Source of the DNA: Cellvibrio sp. 79 | GTDB lineage: Bacteria; Pseudomonadota; Gammaproteobacteria; Pseudomonadales; Cellvibrionaceae | Length of the DNA stretch: 64,000 bases | Direction of reading: 5' to 3' | Assembly (NCBI GenBank): GCA_003056245.1 | Contig: MVDH01000003.1 | Span: forward strand, 1,475,331-1,539,330 | Shown: one piece after another, positions 36,627 through 45,346 of the stretch | Numbering within the stretch: the first letter of the stretch is position 1 | How the letters are laid out: every line of letters starts with the position of its first letter | Made by a program: the position numbers and the translations under genes | The notes under the pieces: generated by a model | What the model was told of the DNA's origin: nothing | Database searches by the model: none | The model's input: only the letters and a program-made list of their open reading frames with translations

Positions 36627-37319
36627 ATGATGACTGCCGATCAAATCCAAATTGTTGCGCATCTGCTGGGGGCGTTAGTCGCTGGCGGTATCATTGGATT
36701 GGAGCGCAGTTATCATGGGCGCCCGGCCGGATTTCGCACGCACGCACTCGTTTGCCTTGCATCAACATTATTAATGATGGTGACTTACTACCAATGGAAA
36801 TGGTTGCCAGATGTTCCGGTGGATACTATTCGCGCAGATCCCACGCGTATGGCCCAGGGAATTATGACGGGCATAGGTTTTCTTGGCGCCGGTGTTATTT
36901 TCAAGGAGGGGTTAAGTGTGCGTGGGCTTACTACGGCAGCGTCTATCTGGATTACCGCGGCAATCGGTATTTTAATTGGAATCGGTTTTTATTTGCCTGC
37001 GATTATTGCCACAGTGCTGACAGTGGGTGTGTTATCAATTTTTCGTTCCATTGAAGCGATGCTGCCTAGTCAGTCTTATATTCATCACCAGATCAGTTTT
37101 GATCGCCATCAGGTTATGCCGGAGCAAGAATTAAATGCATTCTTGCGGCAACAGGGATTCAATGTACTGAATGTCAGTTACCGTGTAAGAGACGATAATT
37201 ATTTTGAATACCGGATGATAATTAAAACGGCAGATGCAAAAAATGTGTCACGGCTTGCTGAGTTATGGCGCACCCACGAAAACGTGCGTGAGTTTCGTAT
37301 TTCGCCAACGGGTGATTAA
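36627..37319 (+). CDS. MgtC/SapB family membrane protein
   Basis: 230-residue inner-membrane protein. Five transmembrane helices lie within residues 1-150, with the family signatures GGIIGLERSYHGRPAGFRTHAL and GIGFLGAGVIFKEGLSVRGL (each abbreviated from longer conserved blocks). A cytoplasmic ACT-like domain follows (about 155-230). MgtC proteins are linked to magnesium stress and to inhibition of the F-type ATP synthase in intracellular pathogens; in environmental bacteria their role is unclear. It starts 21 bases after the DUF4130 stop with GGGGGA before it, and may be read from the SOS-controlled transcript as well. The start could be either ATG of a tandem pair (36627 or 36630). Confidence 0.88.
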   Translation: MMTADQIQIVAHLLGALVAGGIIGLERSYHGRPAGFRTHALVCLASTLLMMVTYYQWKWLPDVPVDTIRADPTRMAQGIMTGIGFLGAGVIFKEGLSVRGLTTAASIWITAAIGILIGIGFYLPAIIATVLTVGVLSIFRSIEAMLPSQSYIHHQISFDRHQVMPEQELNAFLRQQGFNVLNVSYRVRDDNYFEYRMIIKTADAKNVSRLAELWRTHENVREFRISPTGD

Positions 37320-37350
37320 GTGGTTGATAGCGGTAGTTACTGTAAAAAAT

Positions 37351-37381
37351 AAAAGCCAACTCCGGTTTGGAGTTGGCTTTT
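37351..37381. terminator. Bidirectional terminator
   Basis: A 13-bp perfect stem AAAAGCCAACTCC / GGAGTTGGCTTTT with loop GGTTT lies between the convergent MgtC and PEP-CTERM genes. Confidence 0.92.
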
Positions 37382-37412
37382 ACAGGACTCGTTAAATCAT
37401 TCGTTGATGCAA

Positions 37413-38201
37413 TTAGCTCAAGCGTTTGCGACCAAACCACAAACTTGCCAATCCAATTAACAACAACGCGAGATTGCCGGGTTCCGGAACTTCTGTAGGA
37501 ATCTCATTAATGCCCAGGCGGATTCGATAGCTGCCATCGTTATCATCGTATGCGCCTGGTGGGCCATTAAATCCAAACCCGTCTGGAATTCCCAGTACTA
37601 AACGTGTTGCTCCGGTTGGTGCAATAAATGTCTGGAAAAAGTCAGCGGAAGTTTTGCCATCACCGATATAAAAAATCTGGCCCAATTCCGGTGTCAGTGA
37701 AAGAAAATCAAGGCCTAAACCGCCAGGAGTAAAGTCCAGTGTTCCTGGTGCGCCGCTCGTGGGAATGGCATCGTTCAGGAATACGCCGGCCAGTGCGCCT
37801 TGTGGACCAAGGTAGCCGCTAATGCCGCCTAATGATGTCAGGCTGCTGCCGGTAAGGCCGTTGCCACTGGGTCCATAAAATGGATCTCCTACACCATTAA
37901 AAAAACTGATGCCACCAACGGCGGGATCAAGCGCGCGAATAACATCGCCCGCAACGACAGCAATTTCCGGCGGCAACGTTTCCTTGATTTCTTCCGGTGT
38001 CGCGCCGCCGTGGCGAACTAAATAATCACCGGGTCCTGTCCAGGGTTGGCTGGCATCCGGGATGGTAAGGTCGGTGCGGCCAGCAAAAAAAATTGCATCG
38101 CTGCCTTTAATGGTCAGATCGATAATCGCTGCCTGTGAGGCTGGTGCTGCGAGAGCAGCCAACAGGGTTAAACTGCCGAGCAGGTTTTTTTGGAAATTCA
38201 T
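37413..38201 (-). CDS. PEP-CTERM protein of unknown function
   Basis: Exported protein of 262 residues. I start at ATG 38201, with AAGGAG 9 bases before it and a signal peptide (LLGSLTLLAALAAPASQA). The mature body is Gly- and Pro-rich with no catalytic motif that I recognise. It begins AAIIDLTIKGSDAIFFAGRT and contains several GGISG/GNGLTG turns and a short segment ATRLVLGIPDGFGFNGPPGA. The end, VPEPGNLALLLIGLASLWFG followed by RKRLS, is a clear PEP-CTERM sorting signal, recognised by exosortase and typically found on proteins made together with exopolysaccharide. It is the second PEP-CTERM protein in the window; no exosortase is present here. Confidence 0.85.
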   Translation of the reverse strand: MNFQKNLLGSLTLLAALAAPASQAAIIDLTIKGSDAIFFAGRTDLTIPDASQPWTGPGDYLVRHGGATPEEIKETLPPEIAVVAGDVIRALDPAVGGISFFNGVGDPFYGPSGNGLTGSSLTSLGGISGYLGPQGALAGVFLNDAIPTSGAPGTLDFTPGGLGLDFLSLTPELGQIFYIGDGKTSADFFQTFIAPTGATRLVLGIPDGFGFNGPPGAYDDNDGSYRIRLGINEIPTEVPEPGNLALLLIGLASLWFGRKRLS

Positions 38202-38615
38202 AAAAATTCGCTCCTTAAAAGAATGAAATGTATGGTGAGAGTCCTTGTGCAAGTGGGACAGTTACTGCAATGGTAAGCACGCACGGATCATTGCAAAAAA
38301 TGTGCGGGATATTTTTTTTTATGGCTCATCAAGCGTTTAGGTCGATGAAGGTGACGTATCGTCAGAACAGTTGTAAAAATTATCGATAGCAAAAGAAAAT
38401 AAATTGTGAAACTTGTCACGCATTTCAGGCGCAGCAACTGAATTGCAACAATTGACTGTTTATTCTGGTGCAGCAATGCTGTTGCTATTTCCCGTCTTGT
38501 TGAACGGTTCGGGTCACAACGCATTCCGGTGTTTCAATTGTGTTTACCGGCTTGCTTATAAAAATCTTGATCAGGCATTTGATTTGCGCAGAGATGATGC
38601 GCCGGGATTGAAATA
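38202..38615. other. Intergenic region between the PEP-CTERM and HD genes
   Basis: 414 bases between divergent genes, holding both promoters. A 67-codon frame at 38413-38616 (plus) overlaps the next start but has no family resemblance and no ribosome site. I see no confident promoter. Confidence 0.4.
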
Positions 38616-39224
38616 ATGGATATTAATCGTTGGCAACATTTAATGTTGGCGTTAGGCATTGGCGGTAACCCGGAGACTTACCTGCAATTAATTGCTGCAT
38701 ATAGTGAATCTCATCGGCATTATCATACTGGCGCACATGTTGATGCTTGTCTAAAACATTTGGATCAAGTCCGTCTGCTGGCAAATCATTCCGCAGAAAT
38801 AGAAATTGCACTCTGGTTTCACGATGCGATTTATAAACCGCGCTCATCATCTAACGAGCTGGACAGCGCAAATTGGTGCTGTAGCTTTTTGATGGCCAAT
38901 GAGGTTGATGCAGAGGTTATAGCACGCGTGCACCAATTGATCATGGCCACGTGCCACAATGTCGCCTCATCATCGAATGATGAACAACTGCTGGTCGATG
39001 TAGATCTGGCAATTCTTGGTGCTCCCGAAAATATCTATTGGCAGTTTGAAGATAATGTGCGTAAAGAATATAAATGGGTTCCAGGGTTCATTTTTCGTGC
39101 AAAACGTAAGGAAATATTGGACGGGTTTTTACAGCGCGAGCGAATTTATAATAGTGATTATTTTTTCCAAACATTGGAGCAGCAGGCGCGGATTAATTTG
39201 CGGGCAGCAATTGCGCGACTGTAA
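38616..39224 (+). CDS. HD-superfamily metal-dependent phosphohydrolase-like protein (COG4339)
   Basis: 202-residue cytosolic protein related to the COG4339 'predicted metal-dependent HD superfamily phosphohydrolase' group. Typical segments are YSESHRHYHTGAHVDACL (first His cluster), IEIALWFHDAIYKPRSSSNE (the HD motif) and the acidic LLVDVDLAILGAP. Together they give the metal-binding histidines and aspartates of the fold. The C-terminus, FRAKRKEILDGFLQRERIYN, is conserved in the group. The substrate is unknown; relatives are sometimes annotated as NMDA-receptor-like by mistake. It is followed by gene debris on the opposite strand. No clear ribosome site is seen (GGGATTGAAATA before the ATG). 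Confidence 0.85.
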   Translation: MDINRWQHLMLALGIGGNPETYLQLIAAYSESHRHYHTGAHVDACLKHLDQVRLLANHSAEIEIALWFHDAIYKPRSSSNELDSANWCCSFLMANEVDAEVIARVHQLIMATCHNVASSSNDEQLLVDVDLAILGAPENIYWQFEDNVRKEYKWVPGFIFRAKRKEILDGFLQRERIYNSDYFFQTLEQQARINLRAAIARL

Positions 39225-39856
39225 TTTTTCAGTGGTTATTAATAAACCGCACCGGCTTTTCCCGTGCCGCCAGCACTACACAACCTTCTTCGCTTGCAAT
39301 TTCGTGGCTGGTCTTGGCGGGATTAATTTCGCGCGTGAATCACCCGCATGCCGATAGCGCGTGCAGCGGTGAGTGATGCCGGACATGGTGCAATTGCCGA
39401 GCGCAATGAACTCACATCATTACCCAGGCTCGCACCGAAGCCCTCGGCTCAAGGAAATCCCGTTGCATATCGATAATTACCAACGCCGTTTGCGCGAGCG
39501 ATAAATCGATGGCTTCGGGTTGTGCACTCAGGCTGATCATAAAAATGTCTCGCTCAATACCGTTGTCGATTTTTAGAAAATCCACTTCACCATCAGCTCG
39601 GGAAAGTTTTCATTAGCACCGTCGATGCCAAATTTATTGCGCCAGATCTGGTGTTCGATTCCCGCCTGAAATAAAAAAGCGCCGAAAACCATGAGGCTTC
39701 GGTGTAAGCCGCGGGCGAAGTGCGAGTGTGGACATGATTGGAGACGGGAGCAGAGGTTGGTTTACAAGGGAATAGGGCTCGCCTACCATGCAAGTAACGG
39801 ATGGAATCTGTTAAGCGACGCCAACTAACGACCAATAATTTTTAGAGAGTTTGATA
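39225..39856. other. Gene-debris region
   Basis: 632 bases with no intact gene. The minus strand carries a broken isochorismatase-family gene (listed separately). Upstream of it, ending at a stop at 39573-39575, is a protein-like fragment reading EHQIWRNKFGIDGANENF then PELMVKWIF. These look like leftovers of a lost minus-strand locus. The DUF2721 promoter must be near 39800. Confidence 0.55.
39229..39540 (-). pseudogene. Broken isochorismatase-family cysteine hydrolase
   Basis: From an ATG at 39540, the minus strand reads AQTALVIIDMQRDFLEP, the N-terminal strand of isochorismatase-like hydrolases with its catalytic Asp in IIDMQRDF. A frameshift near 39450 follows, because the next frame continues exactly as the family does: GFGASLGNDVSSLRSAIAP and TAARAIGMRVIH, then a stop at 39325-39323. 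Shifting again, RE-INPAKTSHEIASEEGCVV and AAREKPVRFINNH run to a stop at 39229. The last part does not resemble the usual hydrolase C-terminus and may be joined by deletion. The catalytic Lys and Cys regions are missing, so no active enzyme can be made. Biuret/ureide-type or nicotinamidase-like function cannot be assigned. Confidence 0.8.
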
Positions 39857-40321
39857 ATGAGTTCTGCCTCCGAAATCGCCATGAGTTTTGGTGACATTGC
39901 CCACGCGATTCAACTTGCACTTGCGCCAGTATTTTTGCTGACCGGCATCGCCGGTTTATTAAATGTCATGGCGAGCCGCCTGGCGAGAATTATTGATCGC
40001 GGGCGCAGCCTCACTGAACAGCCGCTGCCGCAGCATTTGCAAAGTCCGGATACGTTGCATAAAGAATTAAATCGCCTTGAACGTCGCCGTCACTATGCGA
40101 GTTCGGCAATTACCGCGTGTACTTGTTCTGCATTATTGGTTTGTATGGTTGTCGCGGTAATTTTTTTGCAGGTATTACTGCAAGTAGAACTTAAATGGGT
40201 AATTAGCGCATTGTTCACGGCATCGACACTGACCTTGATTGTCGGGCTTGGTTATTTTTTGCGTGAAGTGCATCTTGCTACGCGTACGGTGCGCATCAAT
40301 GTTATAACTCGCGCTGAATAA
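39857..40321 (+). CDS. DUF2721 membrane protein
   Basis: 154-residue inner-membrane protein of the DUF2721 family. I start at ATG 39857, with AGAGAG about 8 bases upstream, rather than the TTG at 39851. The conserved N-terminal block reads IAHAIQLALAPVFLLTGIAG followed by LNVMASRLARIIDRGRSL, and LNRLERRRHYASSAI precedes two further helices in the C-terminal half. Three transmembrane segments in all. The function is unknown in the family. No neighbours give a clue, as debris lies upstream and a convergent acyltransferase downstream. Confidence 0.88.
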   Translation: MSSASEIAMSFGDIAHAIQLALAPVFLLTGIAGLLNVMASRLARIIDRGRSLTEQPLPQHLQSPDTLHKELNRLERRRHYASSAITACTCSALLVCMVVAVIFLQVLLQVELKWVISALFTASTLTLIVGLGYFLREVHLATRTVRINVITRAE

Positions 40322-40555
40322 TTTTTTAATCCGGAAATCTATTGGTCGCGTAATTCAGTGTAATTTCCGCTGCATTTCCTCGTTCCATAATGATTGAAAA
40401 TAGGGGTGCGATAAGGTATGCCTACGCTGTTCAAATCGCCAGGATGGGAAAGTGGGCGCATTGCTGTTATGGCAAAACAATATGCGCGGGATAATGGCAT
40501 TGTTGTTTATTAATAGTGAACCTGTGTCACGAATGCTATAGCCACATCTCGTCCT

Positions 40556-41695
40556 TTAATCATTTTTAAAGGGGAGTAGTTGAACCGCTTCCTGGATATA
40601 GGTTTGAATGTGATTTCTCTCCTGAACCAGAAAGTTTTCGATAGCAGAACGAAATTGATTAGATGTTATTGCGTGATTTGAATAGGTAACTACCGGTTCA
40701 AATCCGCGCGCAATTTTATGCTCGCCTTGCGCTCCACCGTCGAATCGCTGCAGTTTGTTTGCTATCGCAAATTCAATTCCCTGGTAGTAACAGGTTTCAA
40801 AATGCAAAAATTGATACTCTTCAAAGCACCCCCAATAACGGCCATACAATGTATGTTGATCGCGAAAAAATAATGCAGCAGCTATAGTGGTTTGCTGTTC
40901 TGTTACAGCGCATATCAGCACGATAAAATCGTTAAATGTTTTCGCTAGATGATGAAAGAAATCTTGCGATAAGTATCCGGTATGACCACTGCGTTTCAGA
41001 TACGTGTTGCGATAAAGCGCATAAAATAAATCCATATCTTCAGTGGTAATATTTGTACCTTCCTTAACGACAAAGGTAATTCCCTGTTCTTTCACTTGAT
41101 TGCGTTCTTTGGTTATGTTTTTTCGTTTGCGTGATGCCATGCGTGCGAGAAAATCATCAAAGTGATCATAATTATGATTAAACCAGTGGAATTGGCAGCC
41201 GAGACGTTGCATCGCTCCCGCAGACAAAAATAATGTGCTGCGATCTTCGGTGGGAAACAAACAATGCCAACCGGAGTAACCCTTTAATTCACATTCTTTT
41301 TCCAATGCCGCGCCAATTGCCGCGATTAACGCAGCGGATTCGTGTTGTGTGCGGGTTAATAGCCGGGGCCCGGTGCAAGGTGTGAATGGAATAGCATTTA
41401 TCCATTTGGGGTAATAATTAAAACCAAACCGCTGATACGCATCGGCCCACGCCCAATCAAATACATATTCACCATAGGAATGATATTTGATATAGCCGGG
41501 CATGGCTGCCAGTAAATCCTGATCTTCATACACTAGTAAATGGGCGACTTGCCAGCCGGACTGACTCGTTGTGCAGCCGGAATCTTCCAGCGCGGAGAGG
41601 AACTCATAGCGACTAAACGGATAATCATCACTGCAAAGCTGATTCCATTGTTGTGCACCAACGTCATGAATGGAATTAATAAAACGAACATCCAC
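40556..41695 (-). CDS. DUF482/COG3146 GNAT-like N-acyltransferase
   Basis: 379-residue cytosolic protein of the COG3146 'predicted N-acyltransferase' (DUF482) family, structurally similar to FemABX aminoacyl transferases. Visible family segments: GAQQWNQLCSDDYPFSRYEF (near 14-33), FDWAWADAYQRFGFNYYPK, TPCTGPRLL, FLARMASRKRKNITKERNQV, RYWGCFEEYQFLHFETCYYQ and FDGGAQGEHKIARGFEP. The substrate is unknown; a peptidoglycan or lipid acceptor has been suggested for relatives. It stands alone on the minus strand, divergent from exoD by about 120 bases. RBS GGAG about 11 bases upstream. Confidence 0.9.
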   Translation of the reverse strand: MDVRFINSIHDVGAQQWNQLCSDDYPFSRYEFLSALEDSGCTTSQSGWQVAHLLVYEDQDLLAAMPGYIKYHSYGEYVFDWAWADAYQRFGFNYYPKWINAIPFTPCTGPRLLTRTQHESAALIAAIGAALEKECELKGYSGWHCLFPTEDRSTLFLSAGAMQRLGCQFHWFNHNYDHFDDFLARMASRKRKNITKERNQVKEQGITFVVKEGTNITTEDMDLFYALYRNTYLKRSGHTGYLSQDFFHHLAKTFNDFIVLICAVTEQQTTIAAALFFRDQHTLYGRYWGCFEEYQFLHFETCYYQGIEFAIANKLQRFDGGAQGEHKIARGFEPVVTYSNHAITSNQFRSAIENFLVQERNHIQTYIQEAVQLLPFKND

Positions 41696-41813
41696 AAGAA
41701 TTCTCCACTTGCATTACATTTGCGTAAAGTTACGCAACTGCGGGCTTGTGCGCTAGTCATACTAACAAGGTCTACAGTAGAATTATTCAATTCCAATTAC
41801 TGTTGGTTTCTCA

Positions 41814-42467
41814 ATGCCGTTGTCTGAACAGCAATCCGGGCAAGCTCCCCAGCGACATCCAAACGCCAGTTTATCTTCCCTGTTGTCGGATTTTGCCGAG
41901 AAATTCACTAATGAACGTGTGCGTGTACGCGACATTACCGAATCCCTTGGCCAGCGTTCGTTTGGTTTTATCCTGCTGATTTTTGCGTTGCCAAATTCCC
42001 TGCCGATTATTGGTATTCCCGGTGTTTCTACAATTACCGGTTTGCCAATGTTATTTGTCGCGGTGCAAATGGCATTGGGGCATCAGCGTGTATATTTGCC
42101 GCGTTGGATTGCTGATAGTTCCCTCTCAACGGCCAGTTTTCAAACACTTATTCGCAAGTCTGTGCCCTGGTTGCGGCGCATTGAAAAATTGATGAAACCG
42201 CGCATTGGTTTTCTCACCAATGGTAAAGCCGAGCGTTGGCTGGGTGCGTTTTGTGTGCTGCTGGCATTTTTGCTGGCACTACCAATTCCACTTGGCAACT
42301 TGTTACCAGCATTGGGCATATTATTTATTGCACTGGGATTAATCGAAAGCGATGGTGTATGTGTGCTTGCGGGTCTCTCAATTGGTGTTGCTGCCTGGGT
42401 ATTTTTAAGTGGCCTTATTTGGGTTGCAGTACAAACCATTATCACCATGCTGGATCATCTTGTATAA
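41814..42467 (+). CDS. ExoD family protein
   Basis: 217-residue inner-membrane protein of the ExoD family, named for a Rhizobium gene affecting exopolysaccharide synthesis and alkali tolerance. After a polar N-terminus the conserved segment SLGQRSFGFILLIFALPNSL leads into PIIGIPGVSTITGLPMLFVA. Later come RIEKLMKPRIGFLTNGKAER and three more helices (LLAFLLALPIPLGNLLPALG, ILFIALGLIESDG). The molecular activity is unknown. In a strain with PEP-CTERM proteins and acyltransferases a role in surface polysaccharide is plausible but not shown. No adjacent polysaccharide genes. Confidence 0.9.
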   Translation: MPLSEQQSGQAPQRHPNASLSSLLSDFAEKFTNERVRVRDITESLGQRSFGFILLIFALPNSLPIIGIPGVSTITGLPMLFVAVQMALGHQRVYLPRWIADSSLSTASFQTLIRKSVPWLRRIEKLMKPRIGFLTNGKAERWLGAFCVLLAFLLALPIPLGNLLPALGILFIALGLIESDGVCVLAGLSIGVAAWVFLSGLIWVAVQTIITMLDHLV

Positions 42468-42700
42468 AACTATTTTTACTGGTTGATGTCGGATTCATGA
42501 ACCGCGTGCGCATTCACTTTCCAATTTGTAATTTGGATAGAAAGTGAACTTGCCTGACTAACTTTCGAGAACTGACGCACTTCTTAAAGTCCAACTTAAT
42601 CAGATAATGCGCGCGCAAATTCTTCCAAGATTCCTTATTCAGGAATTATTCATTTATTAAAACTAGTATCGCACTGGAAGACCTTATTGGAGATTACATC

Positions 42701-43267
42701 ATGAAAAATTCTATTAAAAAAATCAGCATGCTTATTGCTGTCGCTGGCTTGACTACGAGTGCTACTACCATGGCGGCAGATCGTATTAGCTACAACTATG
42801 CCGGAGTACAATTTGTTGATCAGGATGTAGACGATTACGATTGTAATCAGGATGGTTTACGTGTGAACGGTAGCCTGGAATTGAATGATGATTTTTTTGT
42901 GCTTGGTGCTGTTAGTGACTTGAGCGGCAATCGTGGCTGTGGTTCAGAAACCGTTAGGGCAGGTCTTGGATATCACACACTATTTGGTGCCGATTCCAGT
43001 ATTTACGGGGCGCTCAGTTTCGAAAATGTTTCTGTTGATCATGGTGAGAGCGATTCAGGCCTGGTTGCAGCAGTGGGATTGCGCGGATTCGTGCTCAATA
43101 AACTCGAAGCTAAAGTAGAGCTGGCCCACCACACCGCGCATGATGGAAACACTGTACTGGGTGGCGGTGTCGCCTATTGGTTTGCTCCGCGATTCGCGGT
43201 AACTGGTGATGTTGGCCTGGGTTCCGAAGCATCTGAAGTGGCTGTTGGTTTGCGCATGAATTTCTAA
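42701..43267 (+). CDS. Ax21-like small outer-membrane beta-barrel
   Basis: 188-residue exported protein with a signal peptide (ISMLIAVAGLTTSATTMA, cleavage near residue 25). The mature part alternates strands typical of an eight-stranded barrel and ends VAVGLRMNF with the C-terminal Phe used by the BAM complex. ISYNYAGVQFVDQDVDDYDC and the following DGLRVNGSLELNDDFFVLG resemble the Ax21/diffusible-factor family of Xanthomonas and relatives. Two cysteines (in DDYDCNQDG and NRGCGSE) may form a disulphide. Function uncertain; Ax21 itself was once reported as a quorum signal but that claim was withdrawn. RBS TTGGAG. A terminator follows. Confidence 0.75.
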   Translation: MKNSIKKISMLIAVAGLTTSATTMAADRISYNYAGVQFVDQDVDDYDCNQDGLRVNGSLELNDDFFVLGAVSDLSGNRGCGSETVRAGLGYHTLFGADSSIYGALSFENVSVDHGESDSGLVAAVGLRGFVLNKLEAKVELAHHTAHDGNTVLGGGVAYWFAPRFAVTGDVGLGSEASEVAVGLRMNF

Positions 43268-43323
43268 GTGGCAACTCCGTATTCCACTTGCTTTAAAGTG
43301 AGGTACGATAATAGCTATTGAAT

Positions 43324-43350
43324 AAAACCCCCGCTGTAACGCGGGGTTTT
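43324..43350. terminator. Terminator between the barrel gene and the ABC-F gene
   Basis: AAAACCCCCGC / GCGGGGTTTT stem with one bulged C, loop TGTAA or similar, with T-runs. It lies between convergent genes. Confidence 0.8.
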
Positions 43351-43377
43351 TATTGGTTATTTTTTGCAGAAAACCAA

Positions 43378-45297
43378 TTACTGGCTGGCAGCTTCCAATT
43401 CTTCGCTCACCAGCAGCCAATCTTCTTCCGTTGTTTCCAGTTGTACTTGCAATTTGCTTTGCTCTGCGAGTAAGTCGCGCAACTTGTTTTTATTTTTTTC
43501 GTCGTAAATATCGCTATCACCTAACTGGTTTTCAATATCAGCAAGGCGTGTCTGCAATTTTTCCATTTGTGTTTCAAGCGATTTCAATTTATTGGTAAGA
43601 GGCTTTAATTGCGCGCGTTGCGCCGCAGATTGTTGCCGTTGGGTTTTTTTATCGACTTTGTTATCAGCTTCACTCGTTGCATTTTTTTCCAGTCCTGCTG
43701 TTTGCTTTTCCTGTGTTGCAGCAGCCTGGCGTTGTTGCAGCAACCATTTGTAATAATCTTCAAGGTCACCATCAAACTCATCGACTTTTCCATCGGCAAC
43801 CAACAGGAATTCGTTCACAGTGTTACGTAATAGATGGCGATCATGCGAAACCACAATCACCGCGCCCTCAAATTCCTGTAAGGCCATGGTGAGCGCATGG
43901 CGCATTTCCAGATCCAGGTGGTTGGTGGGTTCGTCGAGCAACAATACGTTGGGTTTTTCCCAGGCAATTAATGCCAGTGCCAAGCGCGCTTTTTCGCCGC
44001 CGGAAAAATGGGTAATTGGTTCAAAGGCGCGATCGCCATGGAAATCAAAGCTGCCGAGGAAATCGCGAATCTCCTGTTCTCGGGCGCCGGGCGACAAGCG
44101 CTGCACATGCAGGGCGGCCGAGGCATTCATATCGAGCGATTCAAGTTGATGTTGCGCAAAATAACCGAGTTTGAAATGTTCACCATTGGTGCGATCACCA
44201 GCCAGCAACGGCAAGCTTCCGGCGAGGGTTTTTACCAGGCTGGATTTACCCGCACCATTGGGACCCAACAAACCGATGCGTGTTTCCGCGCGAATCGCCA
44301 GCTCTACATTTTGTAATACGCTTTTACCCGGGTAGCCAATTTCGCCGCGCGCAATGTGCACCAGTGGCACCGACATTTTGTCGTAACATTCAAAGGTAAA
44401 GGTGAACGGCGAATCGATATGCGCAGGAGCAATTTTTTCCATCCGCTCAAGTTCTTTGATGCGGCTTTGTGCCTGGCGCGCTTTGGTGGCTTGGGCGCGG
44501 AAGCGGCGAATATAATTTTCCACATGGGCGATGCGCGCTTGCTGCTTCTCGTAAGTGACTTGTTGCTGGGCCAGCTTCTCGGCGCGTTGGCGCTCATAAG
44601 AAGAATAGTTACCGCTGTAACTTTCCAGCTTTTGCTGTTCGATACTAACAATGCGTCCGACGATATTGTCGAGAAAATCGCGGTCATGGGAGATGATGAT
44701 CAACGTACCCGCATAGCGCTTGAGCCATTCCTCCAGCCACAGTGTTGCGTCCAGATCCAGGTGATTGGTCGGTTCGTCGAGCAGCAATAAATCTGACGGA
44801 CACATCAGCGCTTGTGCAAGGTTGAGGCGAATACGCCAGCCACCGGAAAAATCCGTGACCAGACGCTGGTCATCACCATTGGCAAACCCCAGTCCATTCA
44901 ACAATTGTTGCGCGCGCGAAGGAGCGGTGTAAGCGTGGATATTTTCCATCTCGCCGTACAGATGCGCGAGCTTGTCACCATCGCCGCGATTATTTGCCGC
45001 AGCAATTTCCTGCTCAAGGCGACGCAACTCACTATCGCCATCCAGCACATAATCCAGTGCCGTACGCGCGGTGTGCCCCACCTCTTGCGCCATATGGGCG
45101 ATACGCCAGTTTTTTGGGATATCAAGCGTTCCGGTATCGCTATGCAAACTGCCGAGCAATAACTGGAACAGGGTGGATTTGCCGCAGCCATTAGCGCCGA
45201 TCAAACCGACTTTTTGGCCCGGATAAATAGTGAGTTCGGCGGAATCCAGTAAAAACTTGGGGCCGCGCTGGACGGAGATATTCTGTAATTGAATCAT
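43378..45297 (-). CDS. yheS: ABC-F ATPase, YheS type
   Basis: Cytosolic ABC-F protein of 639 residues with two nucleotide-binding domains and no membrane part; such proteins act on the ribosome. Domain 1 has Walker A GANGCGKS, signature FSGGW and Walker B LLLLDEPTNHLD. Domain 2 has GPNGAGKS, FSGGEKARLAL and LLLLDEPTNHLD. The linker contains the P-site tRNA-interaction motif region (AQSRIKELERMEKIAPAHID). The C-terminus is a charged coiled coil. It matches E. coli YheS almost throughout. I start at MIQLQNISVQRG (45297), as YheS does; an ATG 9 bases upstream is also possible. It opens a block that is conserved around algP/algQ in Pseudomonas. Confidence 0.93.
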   Translation of the reverse strand: MIQLQNISVQRGPKFLLDSAELTIYPGQKVGLIGANGCGKSTLFQLLLGSLHSDTGTLDIPKNWRIAHMAQEVGHTARTALDYVLDGDSELRRLEQEIAAANNRGDGDKLAHLYGEMENIHAYTAPSRAQQLLNGLGFANGDDQRLVTDFSGGWRIRLNLAQALMCPSDLLLLDEPTNHLDLDATLWLEEWLKRYAGTLIIISHDRDFLDNIVGRIVSIEQQKLESYSGNYSSYERQRAEKLAQQQVTYEKQQARIAHVENYIRRFRAQATKARQAQSRIKELERMEKIAPAHIDSPFTFTFECYDKMSVPLVHIARGEIGYPGKSVLQNVELAIRAETRIGLLGPNGAGKSSLVKTLAGSLPLLAGDRTNGEHFKLGYFAQHQLESLDMNASAALHVQRLSPGAREQEIRDFLGSFDFHGDRAFEPITHFSGGEKARLALALIAWEKPNVLLLDEPTNHLDLEMRHALTMALQEFEGAVIVVSHDRHLLRNTVNEFLLVADGKVDEFDGDLEDYYKWLLQQRQAAATQEKQTAGLEKNATSEADNKVDKKTQRQQSAAQRAQLKPLTNKLKSLETQMEKLQTRLADIENQLGDSDIYDEKNKNKLRDLLAEQSKLQVQLETTEEDWLLVSEELEAASQ

Positions 45298-45346
45298 GGC
45301 GCGCATTCTAGCAGACTTGTAATAAGATCCTGCCAGCGGAATTTTT

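Noticed and set aside
38413-38616. 67-codon frame before the HD gene
   Set aside because: It ends inside the next start, has no ribosome site and no family resemblance.
40418-40513. 31-codon frame (MPTLFKSPGWESGRIAVMAK...) between the DUF2721 and DUF482 genes
   Set aside because: It reads somewhat like protein but has no usable ribosome site (AAGG only 1 base from the ATG) and no recognised family. Not called without conservation.
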